This document shows, piece after piece, positions 37,801-50,200 of a stretch of 64,000 nucleotides of DNA. This DNA is from Hydractinia symbiolongicarpus (Eukaryota > Cnidaria > Hydrozoa > Anthoathecata > Hydractiniidae). Location: the NCBI RefSeq assembly GCF_029227915.1, contig NC_079881.1, positions 4,216,001 through 4,280,000 on the forward strand. Reading direction: 5' to 3'. The position numbers were made by a program, and so were the translations under genes. Position 1 is the stretch's first letter, and the number at the start of each line of letters is the position of its first letter. A model generated the notes under the pieces. It did no database searches. It was not told where the DNA came from and was given only the letters and a program-made list of their open reading frames with translations.

Positions 37801-38225
37801 ATTCTTCCAAAGATGACTCTTACTGACAGCTCTTTTGTTGCTATCATCACTCTTGTCGCCTTCAAATAACGATTTTTGCTCTGGATCTAACCGCATATCG
37901 CCTTGAGTCAATCCTTTATCTAACGGTAAAGGAAGGTGAAAACTTTAGACTAATTAATTTTATAAGCAAAGTAATTAGCTGCATTTCTTTTATTACCATG
38001 GTTAAGGTTCAACTCAGGTGAAGCGCTGATTTCTTCATCATCATTGTCATCATCTTCGTCGTTTTCCTTTTCGTCATCATCAGTGTTTTCAATTTCGTCA
38101 GTATCTTCAGCATCGTTAGACCCTTCAAAGTCATCAGGTTCACCTAGTGTTTTTGCAGCAGTTGTATATGGACATATCAGGAAACCAATTAACAAGAGCA
38201 CCTGAACACCAAGATATCTTTTCAT
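34870..38225 (-). CDS. Secreted astacin-like pseudoprotease with C-terminal kringle
   Basis: Five GT-AG exons: 38225-37997, 37919-37767, 36308-36134, 35911-35718, 35366-34870. Phases join into 415 aa. A signal peptide (about 1-23) and a very acidic propeptide precede an astacin (M12A) domain (about 110-320). At the zinc site the usual HExxHxxGxxH reads R214-L215-x-x-Q218-x-x-G221-x-x-N224; the following RPDR is kept. At the Met-turn (S267-I-M269-N-L271) the zinc-ligand Tyr is Leu. All zinc ligands and the catalytic Glu are therefore lost, and the enzyme should be inactive. The C-terminus (C329-C409) is a kringle with six Cys and NYCRNPGG...PWCF. The intact frame argues for a retained non-catalytic role, perhaps binding or inhibition; that is inference. 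Confidence 0.85.
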
Positions 38226-39643
38226 GTCTGTCAGCAGACTGCCTGAAGTATAAAAAAAGTTTCCTTAAAGTTTAATTGATTTTTTTGAGCAAAAAAAATT
38301 TTTATGCACATTTTTTAAATTTACCAGTCAAATGCAATTAATTTTTACTTTTAGCAAACATTTATTCTTATGTTGCTCTCAAACACCACGTGAGTAATAC
38401 AGGACTCGCAAATTATAAATAAACGAAACAACAATAAATTTGTACATACCAATATACCAATACAGTCCGAACTCAAAGAGTAAACCTTCCAAATAATGTA
38501 ACTTTAAACACGAGCGCTTTTTTATCAAGTGAGATGCTGGCACTCTAGTTCAGGTTCACTGGTTTTTGTTCATTTTAATAAGCAGGGTGAAAGGTTCGTT
38601 GTAGCTATGAATAAATCACACATGAGGTCACACGATAAACATGGCTTATTTTTTTAAAAATCCAATAGGTTTAGACTTTGTTAACATAACGTTATGTTTT
38701 GCAGCTTGTATTTCTATACGATGTTCTCTCGGTGTGGTTTTTCATAATCATTACTATACGTTATGTAGTAGAAAACTTGCGGGTCGAAAGTTTCTTCCGC
38801 TTTAGAGTGGTGTAGACTTTGGAAAGTTTTGGTCGAAAGTAACTGGTAGAAGCATTTAGCGAAGAAGAAGGTACGAGATAGAATTCCCTTGTAATTAGCC
38901 ACTATGTGAAAGGTAAAAAACAAGGCTATTGGATATTAGCTATTGGTTGAAGAGAAGGAAATAACTGTGTTTTAAATTATCCTACAAATATGGTTAGCCA
39001 ACATTATTGTAGCACACAAGCAGCCCTCGTTTTCAAGAAATACTTTCCGCAAAAAAAAGTCTAAATAAGATTATTTTTTTGCTATGATATTTACTATATT
39101 CTTTCTACTTAGCGACAGTTCACTATGCAACCTTGTCATTTGCATCTACACATAAAGTTAAAGAAAGTTCTAGATAAATAAATTGCATAAATAAGCAACT
39201 ACATAAAAAAAGAAGCAATAAACTATTGTTCAACCATAATGTTCGTTGTAATTATTTGGAATAATCGAGCATTTTCGTAGACAGAGTAGTTGTTCGCCAG
39301 TTGAATTTCCAGAATGTTCACACCATGATCTAGCATATTTGTTGAACTTATTGTGAATTCACGACATCTACTTTGATACCTTACTAATATATTTAATTCG
39401 TAAAGAGATTGTTTTTTTTATCATACCTTGTTCCGTAATGTTGCATGAAAGTATTAGCTTAGTTGACTAAGCTTTCTTTCAGAATTTCAGTCTCTCTCGT
39501 AAATTAAATTCACTGATCAGCACGAACTAAACTGCGTCACATGATACACCCCTTAATTGGGACATACTTTTCAGTAAAATGCAAAATGAATATAACTGTG
39601 GAAAGTTTATCATTTCTTGAACATGATAGTTTAGTAGGCGGCG
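38226..39643. other. Intergenic, upstream of the astacin-kringle gene
   Basis: AT-rich sequence that should contain the promoter of the astacin-kringle gene near 38226-38600. I saw no other gene and no repeat I can name. The right end merges into Penelope-derived sequence. Confidence 0.4.
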
Positions 39644-39671
39644 TTTCGGGAGATCCTTCTCCCATCGTCGG
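39644..39671 (-). ncRNA. Decayed hammerhead ribozyme core (Penelope-associated)
   Basis: On the minus strand the order is CCGACGA, a stem GGGAG/CTCCC with a six-base loop, then GAAAC. This is the hammerhead core layout (CUGANGA, stem II, GAAA) except that the U of CUGA is C, and the expected GUC cleavage triplet after the core reads GCC. It lies about 140 bp downstream of a Penelope endonuclease remnant on the same strand, where such ribozymes are known. It is probably inactive. Confidence 0.5.
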
Positions 39672-39807
39672 ACAGAGTAAAATGATGTTGCGCATGTATT
39701 TATATAATTACAGAAGATCGAAATTCATAAAAATTAACCAATCAGAAACGAGCTGATAATTACAGTTAATTACGGTAATTAACATTTTCGGACCTGGATG
39801 TAGGTAA

Positions 39808-40317
39808 CTACTTTTTCTGTAGGGCTGGTAACCAAATCTCAGGAAGTTGATACGAGATGCTGTTTATGTGTTTGTTACGTTCTACACTGTTGATGGTTTC
39901 TTTAGTCTTCCTGGCCGTTGTTCTGGATTCTCTGTCAATGATTTTCTTCTCATCCCAATTAAACTGATGACTTCTGCTCCACCTGTGGTCCGCAATTTAG
40001 TTTTTCTTTATATCTCCGTTTCTCACTGCGCGCATATGTTCTTGTACTCGTTGCTTAAACTTTCTTTTTGTTTCGCCTATATACACTGCGTCACAATCTT
40101 CACACGGGATTTCGTAAACAACATTGCTTGGTTCTTCCAGTTTTATTTTGTCTTTTGGTTTAGACAAAGTGCTTCTTAGGGTGTCTTTAGAGGTAAGAAT
40201 GCATTTGATCTTGTGTTGCCTTAAAACTCGACGAAGGATCTCGCTGGTACCTGGTACGAAGGGTAGGAATGCTGATGCGATAAATTCCTCTGATGGTGGT
40301 AATATTTTTAAAACCAT
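39808..40317 (-). pseudogene. Penelope-like element, GIY-YIG endonuclease remnant
   Basis: The C-terminal part of a Penelope-like retroelement protein: ILRRVLRQHKIKC, then VVYEIPCEDCDAVYIGETKR with the GIY-YIG signature (Y-x-I-P-C and VYIGET), then RVQEHMRAV. An in-frame TAA follows KKN. Translation continues in the same frame as IADHRWSRSHQFNWDEKKII to a terminal TAG at 39808. There is no upstream reverse transcriptase nearby, so this is a 5'-truncated, dead copy. The enzyme normally nicks target DNA for retrotransposition. Confidence 0.75.
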
Positions 40318-43300
40318 GGGGCTGTTTAATCAAAAACTTTAGAATTGTATAAAATAAATTCAAAAAATTAATTTATTTCTTTAATTAATTTAATTACTTT
40401 ATTTTATTAACTACACTAAAGAAAAATAAATTAAGTGCAAAAATAAATGCATTATTTTTAATACGCCATTTTTCTTAATAATTACCCCCGTGATCTCAGT
40501 TGCTATTCCGCTCAGAAGCTACAGAAAAACAAATAGGCCAGTTTTACTGACAGTTTAGATGGCTTTGTTTTGACCGCTCGTACGTACTTTACCAATCAAA
40601 ACGGGCGATTCGAAGAAACATGATGGTCATTTTAGTTTATAAGGTGATGGTGGCCAGTGTTGTTTATAGGTCTTTTCACCTTTTTGTCTTCTATAAGCTT
40701 TTTATTTTTGTAATATTGGTTTTTTGTATGTTCTAAAGTGTTTTAGGATGTTTGGCTAGGAACGAAGAATTTTAAGGCTAGCTAGCTAGCTATAGCCTTA
40801 CTTATTACTATTCTATATGGTATAAACGCTTTTTATTCTACCCATTATTTACTTATATGTTAAGGCTGTAGCCATTTAGCTAGCTCCTATCTTTGGCTGC
40901 AAAGTGAGAGTATAAAAATGCAGTTTGCCTACAACAATATTCTTAAGCAATTAATCTTATGATAAATGCAGTTAGTTAGCTAGGTCGCTGCATCTTTCAT
41001 TTTTTCCTGAAAACTTTTTCTGCAAATAAAATGACTGAACAATTGTTTTAGCTGGACGGGTAACGACAAGCGGTTTCCTGTGTTTTCATTTAAACCGAAG
41101 TTTCAATGACGTTTTTTTTGCTATGATAGGGTGACAACAGTTGATAAACTCTATTTTTATTGCAACTAATGTGGGCAAATTTTTTGAAAAATATATCACA
41201 GCCGCAACACTATAATGGTGTATGCCCTTCATTTGATTTACGACATACTGTATGTCTGTCCTAAAGCGCTCCACCTGATCGTATGACACAGTTACGGCTC
41301 TTATTAGGCAGTTCGCTGAGTGTTTAATGCCGGATCACACCTTGCCTAATGACTTACCCCGGCATTTCGACGCGGTTTCCCGTTTAATCTCTTATAACAA
41401 TGCGATGAATTAGTGTGTTTGTGAAGTCGAATTTCGAAATGCTCTTTTTTTTTCACTTTGTAGTCACCGAAAAATGCATGTCTCAAGTGTTAATCGGCAA
41501 ATACCATATTGCGCCGTCAAAAACACTAATTTAACGTCAACATCTTAAGTTCAAATATTAAAGCTGTTACAATGCAGTTTTAACTTTGAGGCCCAAATAA
41601 CTTAGAAGTGAGGTGATGATGTCAGTCATATAAGACGCGTGGGTAACTAGGGACAAACTGGGATCAAATTGAGCAAGTTTCCCAAACGTAGGTCGCCGAA
41701 TCTGTTTCAAAATGACCGAGTTGGTGACGTCCTCAGAAACAACAAAATCTCTGTAACCGTTTGTTAAAAGTACATGATTCTATACATCTTTATTATTGAC
41801 TTTTTAAGATTCTTTCGATGAAGGCAACGGGCATACAAATTTGGAAAAAATAAATAAATCATTTTTATACTTGTGGGGACATGAGTTTTAATTGTCACGT
41901 GACAAACATCATCCGTACCAAGTTTTATGACTTAAACCCCAATACTAGCAAGTAATTGTGGTGGGGAATTTTTTCCTCCCTGAAACTACACTACAACCTA
42001 CATCCCGACATGAATAGGGTTAAAGAAAATATAGACAGAAATATGATGCCGTATCCCGTATGCTGTATTTTTTTATCGTTCAATGTATTGTAGATTTCAT
42101 TTTGACGAGACGAGACGAGTAAATATACAGCAATTCGGCGAGGATTCCGTTGAAAGCAAATGCGATTGATACATTTTTTTTTTACACAGAATTGATACAA
42201 TGTCCAACAAAAGAACGGGGAAAATTCAAAAAAAAAATATTTAATATTTTACTGCAGAAGGTCATTAATAGGACAAACATTAATAATTTTTATATTAACA
42301 ATACAACATAAGCAATTCAAGATTGCTTTGGCCCCGCTGTATGACTTTGGCCCACTGTCTGACTTTGGCCCCGCTGTCTGACTTTGGCTTACTGTCTGAC
42401 TCTTCGTGTTTGAGGATCAAACCGGATATATTACCGTATTCAAATTTTTATTACCGAACCAAGCACTAACGTGTACAAATGGAAAAATAAGGGCAGGAAC
42501 TAATCACGAAAGCAAATACTCTTGAATCCACCTTAATACGCCATTTCGATCTGCAAGCTCTTAGGATGAAGCGATCCTGATAAAAAACTTGAAAATATAG
42601 TTATTAATTTTTTTTGTTTTATTTTATCCGAATATCTTGCCACAAGGAAGGAAGTACCATAGAGAAGATATAGACTGCAACGTTTGTCAGCTCATAATAT
42701 TTATCCAGTTGATTAGTCTTTTATGAGTTTTGTAAAATAGATCCACAATGTCGCAGTGTTTGCACTCTCATCCCTATAACTAGCATATGGGTTTGTAAAG
42801 AAACGAAAAACGACAAAATCTACGACATAACTAAGATATATATTTCTCTCCAGTCAGCATATTTACACTAATTCAAAATTTTTTAAACGTCCGAGATAAT
42901 ATACTAAATATAGCAAACAGAATAAAATTGTAACAATAGAACTATCACAAAAATTCTAAGGGGATAGACTTTATCGTGTTATTTAAAATAGGTCGGTCAT
43001 GCCCTGCTTTGCTTTTTTTGATTTTAAATTAAGCATAATTGAATTGGCAGAAATCTTCAACTGATTCCTCCATGGAAAAAAGGCTGTTTTAGTGGCGTTA
43101 TTGTTACAGTCAAAGTCTTGCTAATAAACCTTATTTTTGAGAAAAAGGTACAAGCTGGTACAAAAAAATTTTGTTTGCTTTATGAATATTAAAAGGCCTA
43201 ATGTTGGTTTGTGTGCAGCAGCGTGAAACTTGCGACGTTCGCATATTATTTTTAATAATATATTTGGATATTAAATAATAGTACGAGAAAAAATGAAACT

Positions 43301-43584
43301 AACCATTGGCAATTTCTTCATTTTTTTCTCAACAAAAACTATATAGCCACCGCACTATATAGACGAAAGAATGTCAATTGTAAATTGTAAATAAATTGTA
43401 AATTGTATTTCAATTAATTATTTCATTTTAAAGAAAAACTCTAAAACGACTTTCGTTTGCTATGAAAAAGACGTAAACAAGTTAATAATCTCCTTCTAAT
43501 CGACTAATCAAAAAAGAAAAAGAGTCCGATTAGATTTCATTCGAGCACAAGATAATCTGGTTAATTGAGATCCCTACCTATCAT
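40318..43584. other. Intergenic, nothing recognised beyond a minisatellite
   Basis: No coding sequence could be supported. Features seen are TAGC-rich runs near 40780 and a short minisatellite at 42330-42404. The right end should contain upstream sequence of the beta-helix pseudogene. Confidence 0.4.
42330..42404. repeat. Short minisatellite, four units
   Basis: A unit of about 18 bases (GACTTTGGCCCCGCTGTCT and close variants) repeats about four times head to tail with small substitutions. Confidence 0.7.
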
Positions 43585-44955
43585 ATGACAATGGCTGGAA
43601 TTATATTTGTAATTATGATGACAGTGTCAACAGCTGCCGTAACAGGTAAATATTTTCTAAATCATATAGAGTAGTTTCTCTATGTCCCAAATACCTAAGT
43701 CTCAAACTTCTCCCTAGTTTGACTTAACACTTTCGTCCCATTTTATCAACCTTATGCTATTATTCTTCCCTTTTTTGGTTCCTTACAAGTATGTTTTTTA
43801 TAATTTATAGCGAAGTTATAAAAGAATCAAGTAAATAAATATAAATATATATAAAGCATATTTCTTATCAAAACACTCATAAACTTTGTTACGTTGTACA
43901 CAGATGACGTTATTTTTTCTCTCAATTGGATGAGATCATCAACATTCTTATCATCCCAATTGGCCTCAAACATGGTAAAACACAGTTGGATCATTTTTCG
44001 TGGCGCACTTTATCTATTTAAGTGGGGTTTTTTATCCTCTCCTCTCCTCCCCGCCCCTTTTCAAACCACCACCCTTCCCAAAAAGAAAGCTTGATCGGAA
44101 TAGGGTTAAAGTGAAAGTAAATCTCGTCCTAGAGAAAAGAAGAGAAGAAAAAGTAATTAGAAACACTAATTAAAATAAAAAATCAAACAACTAAATAAAC
44201 ATAACCAAAATTAAGAACATCACAGAAGAAAAGTGTAAAACAAAAGAAACTTGCAGAATTTACTTTATGCTTCTTTACTATAATAGTATTTGTTCTTTCT
44301 GTGTTAAATTTTAAAAAACAACCTTTTTTTAATGTAAAGGCTTTGGTCACAACTTTTCTTTTATTTAATGCCCTTCCTTGCTAGGATTAATTAGATCAAA
44401 GAGAATCTAAACGATTTTATGTAGCAGTCCCGACATAGCGGCTGCAGAGGTAGGCAACTTTCACTTTTTCATTAATGCAAAACTTTACATTTTTGTTTGT
44501 CAACTAATTGAAAAGCACAGACGAAGAGAGACAGCAAAGTTATTTTTAGAAATTCCTTTTAGGCAAAATTGCACCATATCGGTGCCACCTTACGAAGCTA
44601 TTTACAAGGAATCTTTCGAATAACATTATTATTGACATGAAGTTACTATATTCAGGACTATTAACAGCTTGAATAAACCAGATATGATTGTAAATGTGTG
44701 GCATTATCATTTTCAATTTAATACTTGCAATATACTATTCTTGTTCACTTAACATTACAGCGAACCATAAACGACTTTTTGAGTGATTAATGGCTTATAG
44801 ATTAAAACAATTTTTTTATAGCTATTTCACAATATTATCATATAATCGTGAAAGTTCAAGTATTACACAAATAAACAAAATTGAGTTTAAATTGATCGCA
44901 GTCATACGGGTAATTTTTTCATCTTGCGCTAAAAAGACGGTCTAGAGCATCAAAA

Positions 44956-45010
44956 ATGTTTGGGATGCAGTGCTTAAACATGATTATGGCTTCAAGAACT
45001 GCAGTAACAG
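44956..45010 (+). pseudogene. Possible second leader exon of the beta-helix pseudogene
   Basis: An ATG-initiated 55-base segment encodes a short hydrophobic peptide ending in TAVTG, followed by donor GTTAAT in phase 1. Ending, phase and donor position mirror the leader exon at 43585-43645 in the same long intron. It could be a duplicated alternative first exon or the relic of another family member. Confidence 0.35.
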
Positions 45011-45479
45011 GTTAATAATATATCAAAGATTAAATTTCGCGATGCAGGAAATGTTTGCCTTTTTCGCGAGATTTTATATTTCGAAAACACGCAAAATTGT
45101 CACATCCCGAGAATTAATCCACGCATAAAAATATTTCTGGCTCTTTGTTTTTTGGCTCTTTGTGTGGTTTTCGCCTTATTCACACATATTTCTCGAACTT
45201 TTGCTTTTCCTTTCGCTATTGTGAAAATGTTAATTTTTTTTAATTTACAAATGACAAAGTAGTGTATACTTAGCAGAAGTTAAATATTCTCCTTAAAATT
45301 ATTTTTGCGTACAATGGTGAGATTGCTTTCTTCCTGTTTTTTCTTCGTTTGTGAATGCACCCTTGCTCAAGAAACGTATTCTCATGTGCTTTGATTTAGG
45401 CTCATTTTTCTTCATTTTATTGGGTGGCTGTGACACTCTTAAGGCATCTTCTCTTGTTCTTAGGCACAGACTGCACTAT

Positions 45480-45795
45480 TGACATATAGCGTTGTGGTAG
45501 AGCGTTCGCTTCCAGTGCAGGAGGTCTTAGGTTCAAACCCCGGCCGAGTCATGCCAGAGACTATAAAAGTGTGAATCCATCCTTTCTGCTTAGCGTTCAG
45601 CATGAGAATAGGATCAGATATCTTAGGTGGTTGTCTAGGTGAGCGATTGCTGTGCTTGCACAACTTTCGTAGCTTAAATGAGAGCTTTAAATGCAATAAG
45701 GACCCCTTCGCAGGACCCTCGTTGATATCAGTACTAATAGGAACTGAAGAGGCTATCCTGGGTAAATAATTTAAATAATTTAAATAATAATAATA

Positions 45796-45826
<31 letters not shown>
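45480..45826 (+). mobile_element. tRNA-derived SINE
   Basis: The head resembles a tRNA: box A-like GTGGTAGAGCG near 45494 and box B-like GGTTCAAACCC near 45530, with a possible CCA anticodon loop (CTTCCAGTG). An unrelated body of about 230 bp follows, and the element ends in a (TAA)n-type tail at about 45785-45826. Internal pol III promoter plus simple-repeat tail is the SINE layout. It lies in the intron of the beta-helix pseudogene. Confidence 0.65.
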
Positions 45827-46247
45827 TAAGTTCTTTCTAAGTACAGAGCCAAAAATAACGGAAGCATTTTGGCTCAGTGCACAAAGCATTAATTTAAAAG
45901 ACGTTTAAAAATCAGATTGCACGACTTTGTATGGACCATTATTAGATGTCAAATTATGCTTGTCAACTCTCACATAATTTTACAAAAGAAGGATTGTTGG
46001 GTAAACCCTTGAGAGCTTTTTACCAATAAGATTTGGCAGAATTCAGTGAAAAGCCTATTTTTAATCTTTCACAAGTGAAATTGTCGGAATTGAGTAAAGA
46101 AAGGATTGGTAATTAGTCGTTTAGCGAGAAAATCGCGAAATAAACTGGAAATTGTTTGATGGAACAAAAGAGTTTTAAATAAAAAGTTATTGCGTTGTGT
46201 CTCTCCCTTTTATTATATAATTTCATGAGTAATTTTATATTTAAAGT

Positions 46248-46880
46248 GTGTTTCTTTCACTGAAATTCCTTCAATTCGCGAAAAAGTCAACAGGAGGATG
46301 GCCTTCTTTCAGACCTATCATCTCTGCAACTGGCACTCAAACATATAACTTAGCTCAGTCATTCCTTGAACTGTTGAAGACGTTAACTACTGATTCATTC
46401 TCTGCCAAGGATTCCTTTTTCATTTGCTGACAAAATTCTTAATTATGATCACAATTGTTACATGGCTAATTTACATGTGCACTCGTTATTTACGAACATA
46501 CCACTTGACGAGACTATTGACATATGCCTTTCTCAGTTACACGTGGTCACTGATATAGTTAATGGCATACGCAAAGAAGATTTTCGTACTTCACTTACTC
46601 AGTGTACTAAATATTAAATGTAATTATTACCAGCAGATTGATAGCGTTGCAATGGGGCCCTCTTGTCCAACCCTGGCTAACTCATTCTTATGTCCACCTG
46701 TCTATAGACGCTATTTAGATGATATTTTTGCACTGCTCTCATCGGTCGAGCAAGTAGTGTGTACATTGTTATATTAATTTTTAATTTTAGAAGGAAGAAA
46801 GTAATTCTTTTTTTACTTCTAGAGGTAAAATAGATGAAGTAAATGGTAAAATTTTTACTAGCTTTTATAAGCATTCAGTG
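46248..46880 (+). pseudogene. Penelope-like element reverse transcriptase remnant
   Basis: Fragments in changing frames read as Penelope-type reverse transcriptase: RPIISATGTQTYNLAQSFLE, then LFTNIPLDETIDIC, then QIDSVAMGPSCPTLANSFL, then YRRYLDDIFALL with the DD catalytic pair. Stops and frameshifts separate the pieces and no endonuclease part follows. It is a dead insertion in the intron of the beta-helix pseudogene. Confidence 0.7.
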
Positions 46881-47209
46881 GTGGATACAGTAACTTAGCC
46901 AGCTTTATACCTTGATCAGATAAATATGGTTTGGTGTGTTCTTTATTACTTTTGCATTTTTTTTGACTGCTCTGATTTTTGTAGATTCCACGTCAAGATT
47001 GACATGCAATGTCATTCGCAGCTAACAAAATCGCATTACGTTATCACATGATTTGTTCTGGCGAAAAAAAATTGTAAAATTTAAAAAAATAAAGGATAAC
47101 AAATATTAGATTATTTTTACACATAATAATAATCTGATGTAAACGCCTAATATAGACATACAAGTCGGTAACCTGTTGATAAATAAACGGAATTGCCAGG
47201 CTTTTATTT

Positions 47210-47285
47210 TTTGCATTTCGTGTGTCTCGCTACTGCCGCTACCTGCGTGACAGACAGACAGATAATATAGGTATTACAATTTAGA
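47210..47285 (-). mobile_element. Helitron 5'-end fragment
   Basis: On the minus strand it shows the TAATACCTATATTATCTGTC-like start and CTGTCTGTC tract of the short Helitron family, then GGTAGC and GAGACACACG. No 3' hairpin is attached. It sits just before the acceptor of the pseudogene's main exon. Confidence 0.4.
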
Positions 47286-50200
47286 TTAGAAAAGTTGTCA
47301 CAAAATTGTTTTTTATAGATTCATTGGATGTTTTTGTGTCAAAACATAAGGGAGTTGATCAAAAAAATTGTGGATATCAGTTGTACCCACCCTGCAAATC
47401 ATTGGATTATGCCTTTGGAAACAGAGACGGTGCGTCAAAAATTGTTTTTAAAATAGACGGCGGCGATAATATGTTAAAGCCATATGTTTACATTGCAAAG
47501 AGCTTACAGTTTCTTGATGCAGATATTACAATTAAGAAAACTGGAAATGTTCGTCCATCAATCGTTACCTCAAAGGACATTCAAACTACTTTATTTACTA
47601 CGCTTGGAGGAGGAAGAATTTTAGAAGTAAATGGCATTCAATTTTACAATGTATCTTTAATTGCTATTGGGTGTGCAATGACCGTCAAAATAATCAACTG
47701 CATTATTGGCAATGGAATTCCTTTTATACATGTTTTCACTGGACCTGCATGTGGATATGGGCCAAACAATATCGATATCTTTAATTCTGAACTTAATAAT
47801 TCATATTTACTATTAAAGCATAAAGACCATCTGAAAGTAAACATATTTAATACAAGTGTTAGTAAAGCAGAGAATGGCTATGGCTTTCTCGTTAAAGAGG
47901 GACATGGTACTCTTGATTTAAAAATTTTGAACTGCATTGTAAGAGATGAGATCAGTATTAATTCCAGCTTTAAACAATCCAGGAAATCCAATATTCTTAG
48001 AAAGGTAAATGTATCGAATACGCAGTTTATTGGAAATAACACGAACAAGTTTGCAATAAAAGTTTCCCATTCTACTCTCGTCAGCATAAGACATTGTCTC
48101 TTTCAAGGCTATACTGATACTGCTATTAGATTAGTTGGTATTAATTCATTTAGGATTATTCATTCAAAGTTTATAAAGAACAGCGGGATTTTAGGGGGCG
48201 CTTTGTATGCAAAGGAAAGCGCAGGTATTATCACAAAAAGTATTTTTTTTAAGTAATACGGCACAAAATGGAGGGGCAATTTATTGGGAACATGGCTCCA
48301 GATTATTTGCAATTAAAGATTCGAGATTTATTTCAAATCAAGCAAGACTTTCTGGTGGAGGTATATATACTGGCATCCAGCAAAAAGGTAGAGGTGCTGA
48401 AGTTTTGTTACGCAATGTTACTTTAAGAGGATCAAAATCGCCAGAACTTTCAGGTATTCTAATTCATTCAATGGCTCCAATAATCTTGAGAAATGTCAGC
48501 ATGATAGTTGTGATAACGTTACCTGGTTGGTCAGAAACCGGATTTTATTGCAGTCGAGGTTGCAATATAGGTACTTTCAATAAAAGTTATGAATACACCT
48601 ACTCTTGTCCAAAAAACCATGACGTTGAACCAGTTTTTACAGAATATCAGAGAAAAAGTGTAATTTCAAAAATTCAATGCATCAGATGCAAAAAAACAAC
48701 CTATACAGAGCGGAGGGTAAACTTCAGAATTTTGCACAAAGAAAATAACTCTTCAGTTGTTGGTGTTGATCTAAAATGTCGAAAATGTCCATTGGGTGGA
48801 AATTGTGATGGCCGAATAACTAGTCGAGGCAACTTTTGGGGATACCAATCAATGACTAATCATGGTATACTATTTATATCTTGCCCTTTTTTGTATTGTT
48901 GTTCAGCCCACGGCACAATATGTATCTCCTATAATACTTGTGGAAAAAACAGAAAAGGAGTTTTATGTGGTTCCTGCATGCCTGGGTTTAGGGTAAACGT
49001 TTTTGACGGTGAGTGTACTGCAAAAAAAAGTTGTTGGAAGTACTTGTTTTGGCTGCTTTGCACTCTTTACACTATCATTTACACGGTTTTTTTGTTGTAC
49101 TACAAAGATGTATTTCTGTTTATTTTAAAGCACTTTAAGAGCTTAAATGAGAAACGGAATAAAAGAGATTTAACTGAACCCATTATTGAGAACTTATCAG
49201 ATAATACATCCCAATATGAAGAAGTATGCGAAAAGTTTAAAGCTACAAACGAAGCAAGTGAAGATATTAATCAGTCCAGTACGACAAATTATGATTTAGA
49301 TAACTCCAAGGAATCAAAAGATGACATCGATGTTACCAATGAATCAAGAAAACCACATACTTCAACACATTTCTTGAACGCCAGCACCTCAAAAAATATT
49401 GAAGGAGTTAAAACAATTTTGTTTTTCTTTTATCAAATTGAAGCTTTGTTACAAATCAAACAACATGGCCAAGAAAATCAAGCCTTTTTGGACTACAGTA
49501 GGAAGATAATTTCATCGGCGCTCAATTTAAAAGTTATATCTGCTAAACTCTCAAAATTATGTCCAAGCGAAAACCTTACGATCATTGGTAAGGAAATTGT
49601 TCAAATTGCTACAATTCCATCAGCAATGGCATTTCTTTTTCTTATTCTCTTTTGTGGAGCACTTCAAAAAAAGGGGAGAAAAAGGAATAAGCCAAACGTG
49701 CTGCCAACAAAATATTCAAAAAGATTTCAAACAAAGGTGAAGTTATGCATAATCTAACTTACGTTGTTAACCTACACTGGTGTTTCAGCATTCTGCTTGA
49801 AGATGGTAAATTGCGTCAATATTAACAACACAGGTCACTTGTACATACAAGGTGATGTTGTCTGTTATTCATGGTGGCAATATCTCATTATGGTGTTCCT
49901 TTGCATTTGGATTGTGCCATTCTTTTTCACGACATATATGTCGGTAAGGATGCTGGAGAAGGGGACGATATCTGTTACACAATTTTATATCTGCTTTTCT
50001 TTTCCTCCATATGCAATTCATTAATACGTATGGAGAAGAATTGCCGATTTTGATTTTAACGTCGTTAAACGATCTGACGACAAAAAAGAAAAAGATGGCA
50101 TCGTGGAGTTGTTTACTAATCCATACCGAATACAGTCATCGACAAACAGCACAATGAATTGGGAAGTTGTTGTGCTAATTCGACGTCTGATCTTATCTGC

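Noticed and set aside
37513-37869. 118-aa ORF on the plus strand
   Set aside because: It overlaps exon 2 and intron 2 of the astacin-kringle gene in antisense and has no domain character.
50022-50024. Stop-codon readthrough or recoding instead of pseudogenisation
   Set aside because: Two different TAA sites plus a separate frameshift occur in the same gene, while other genes in the window end at ordinary stops.
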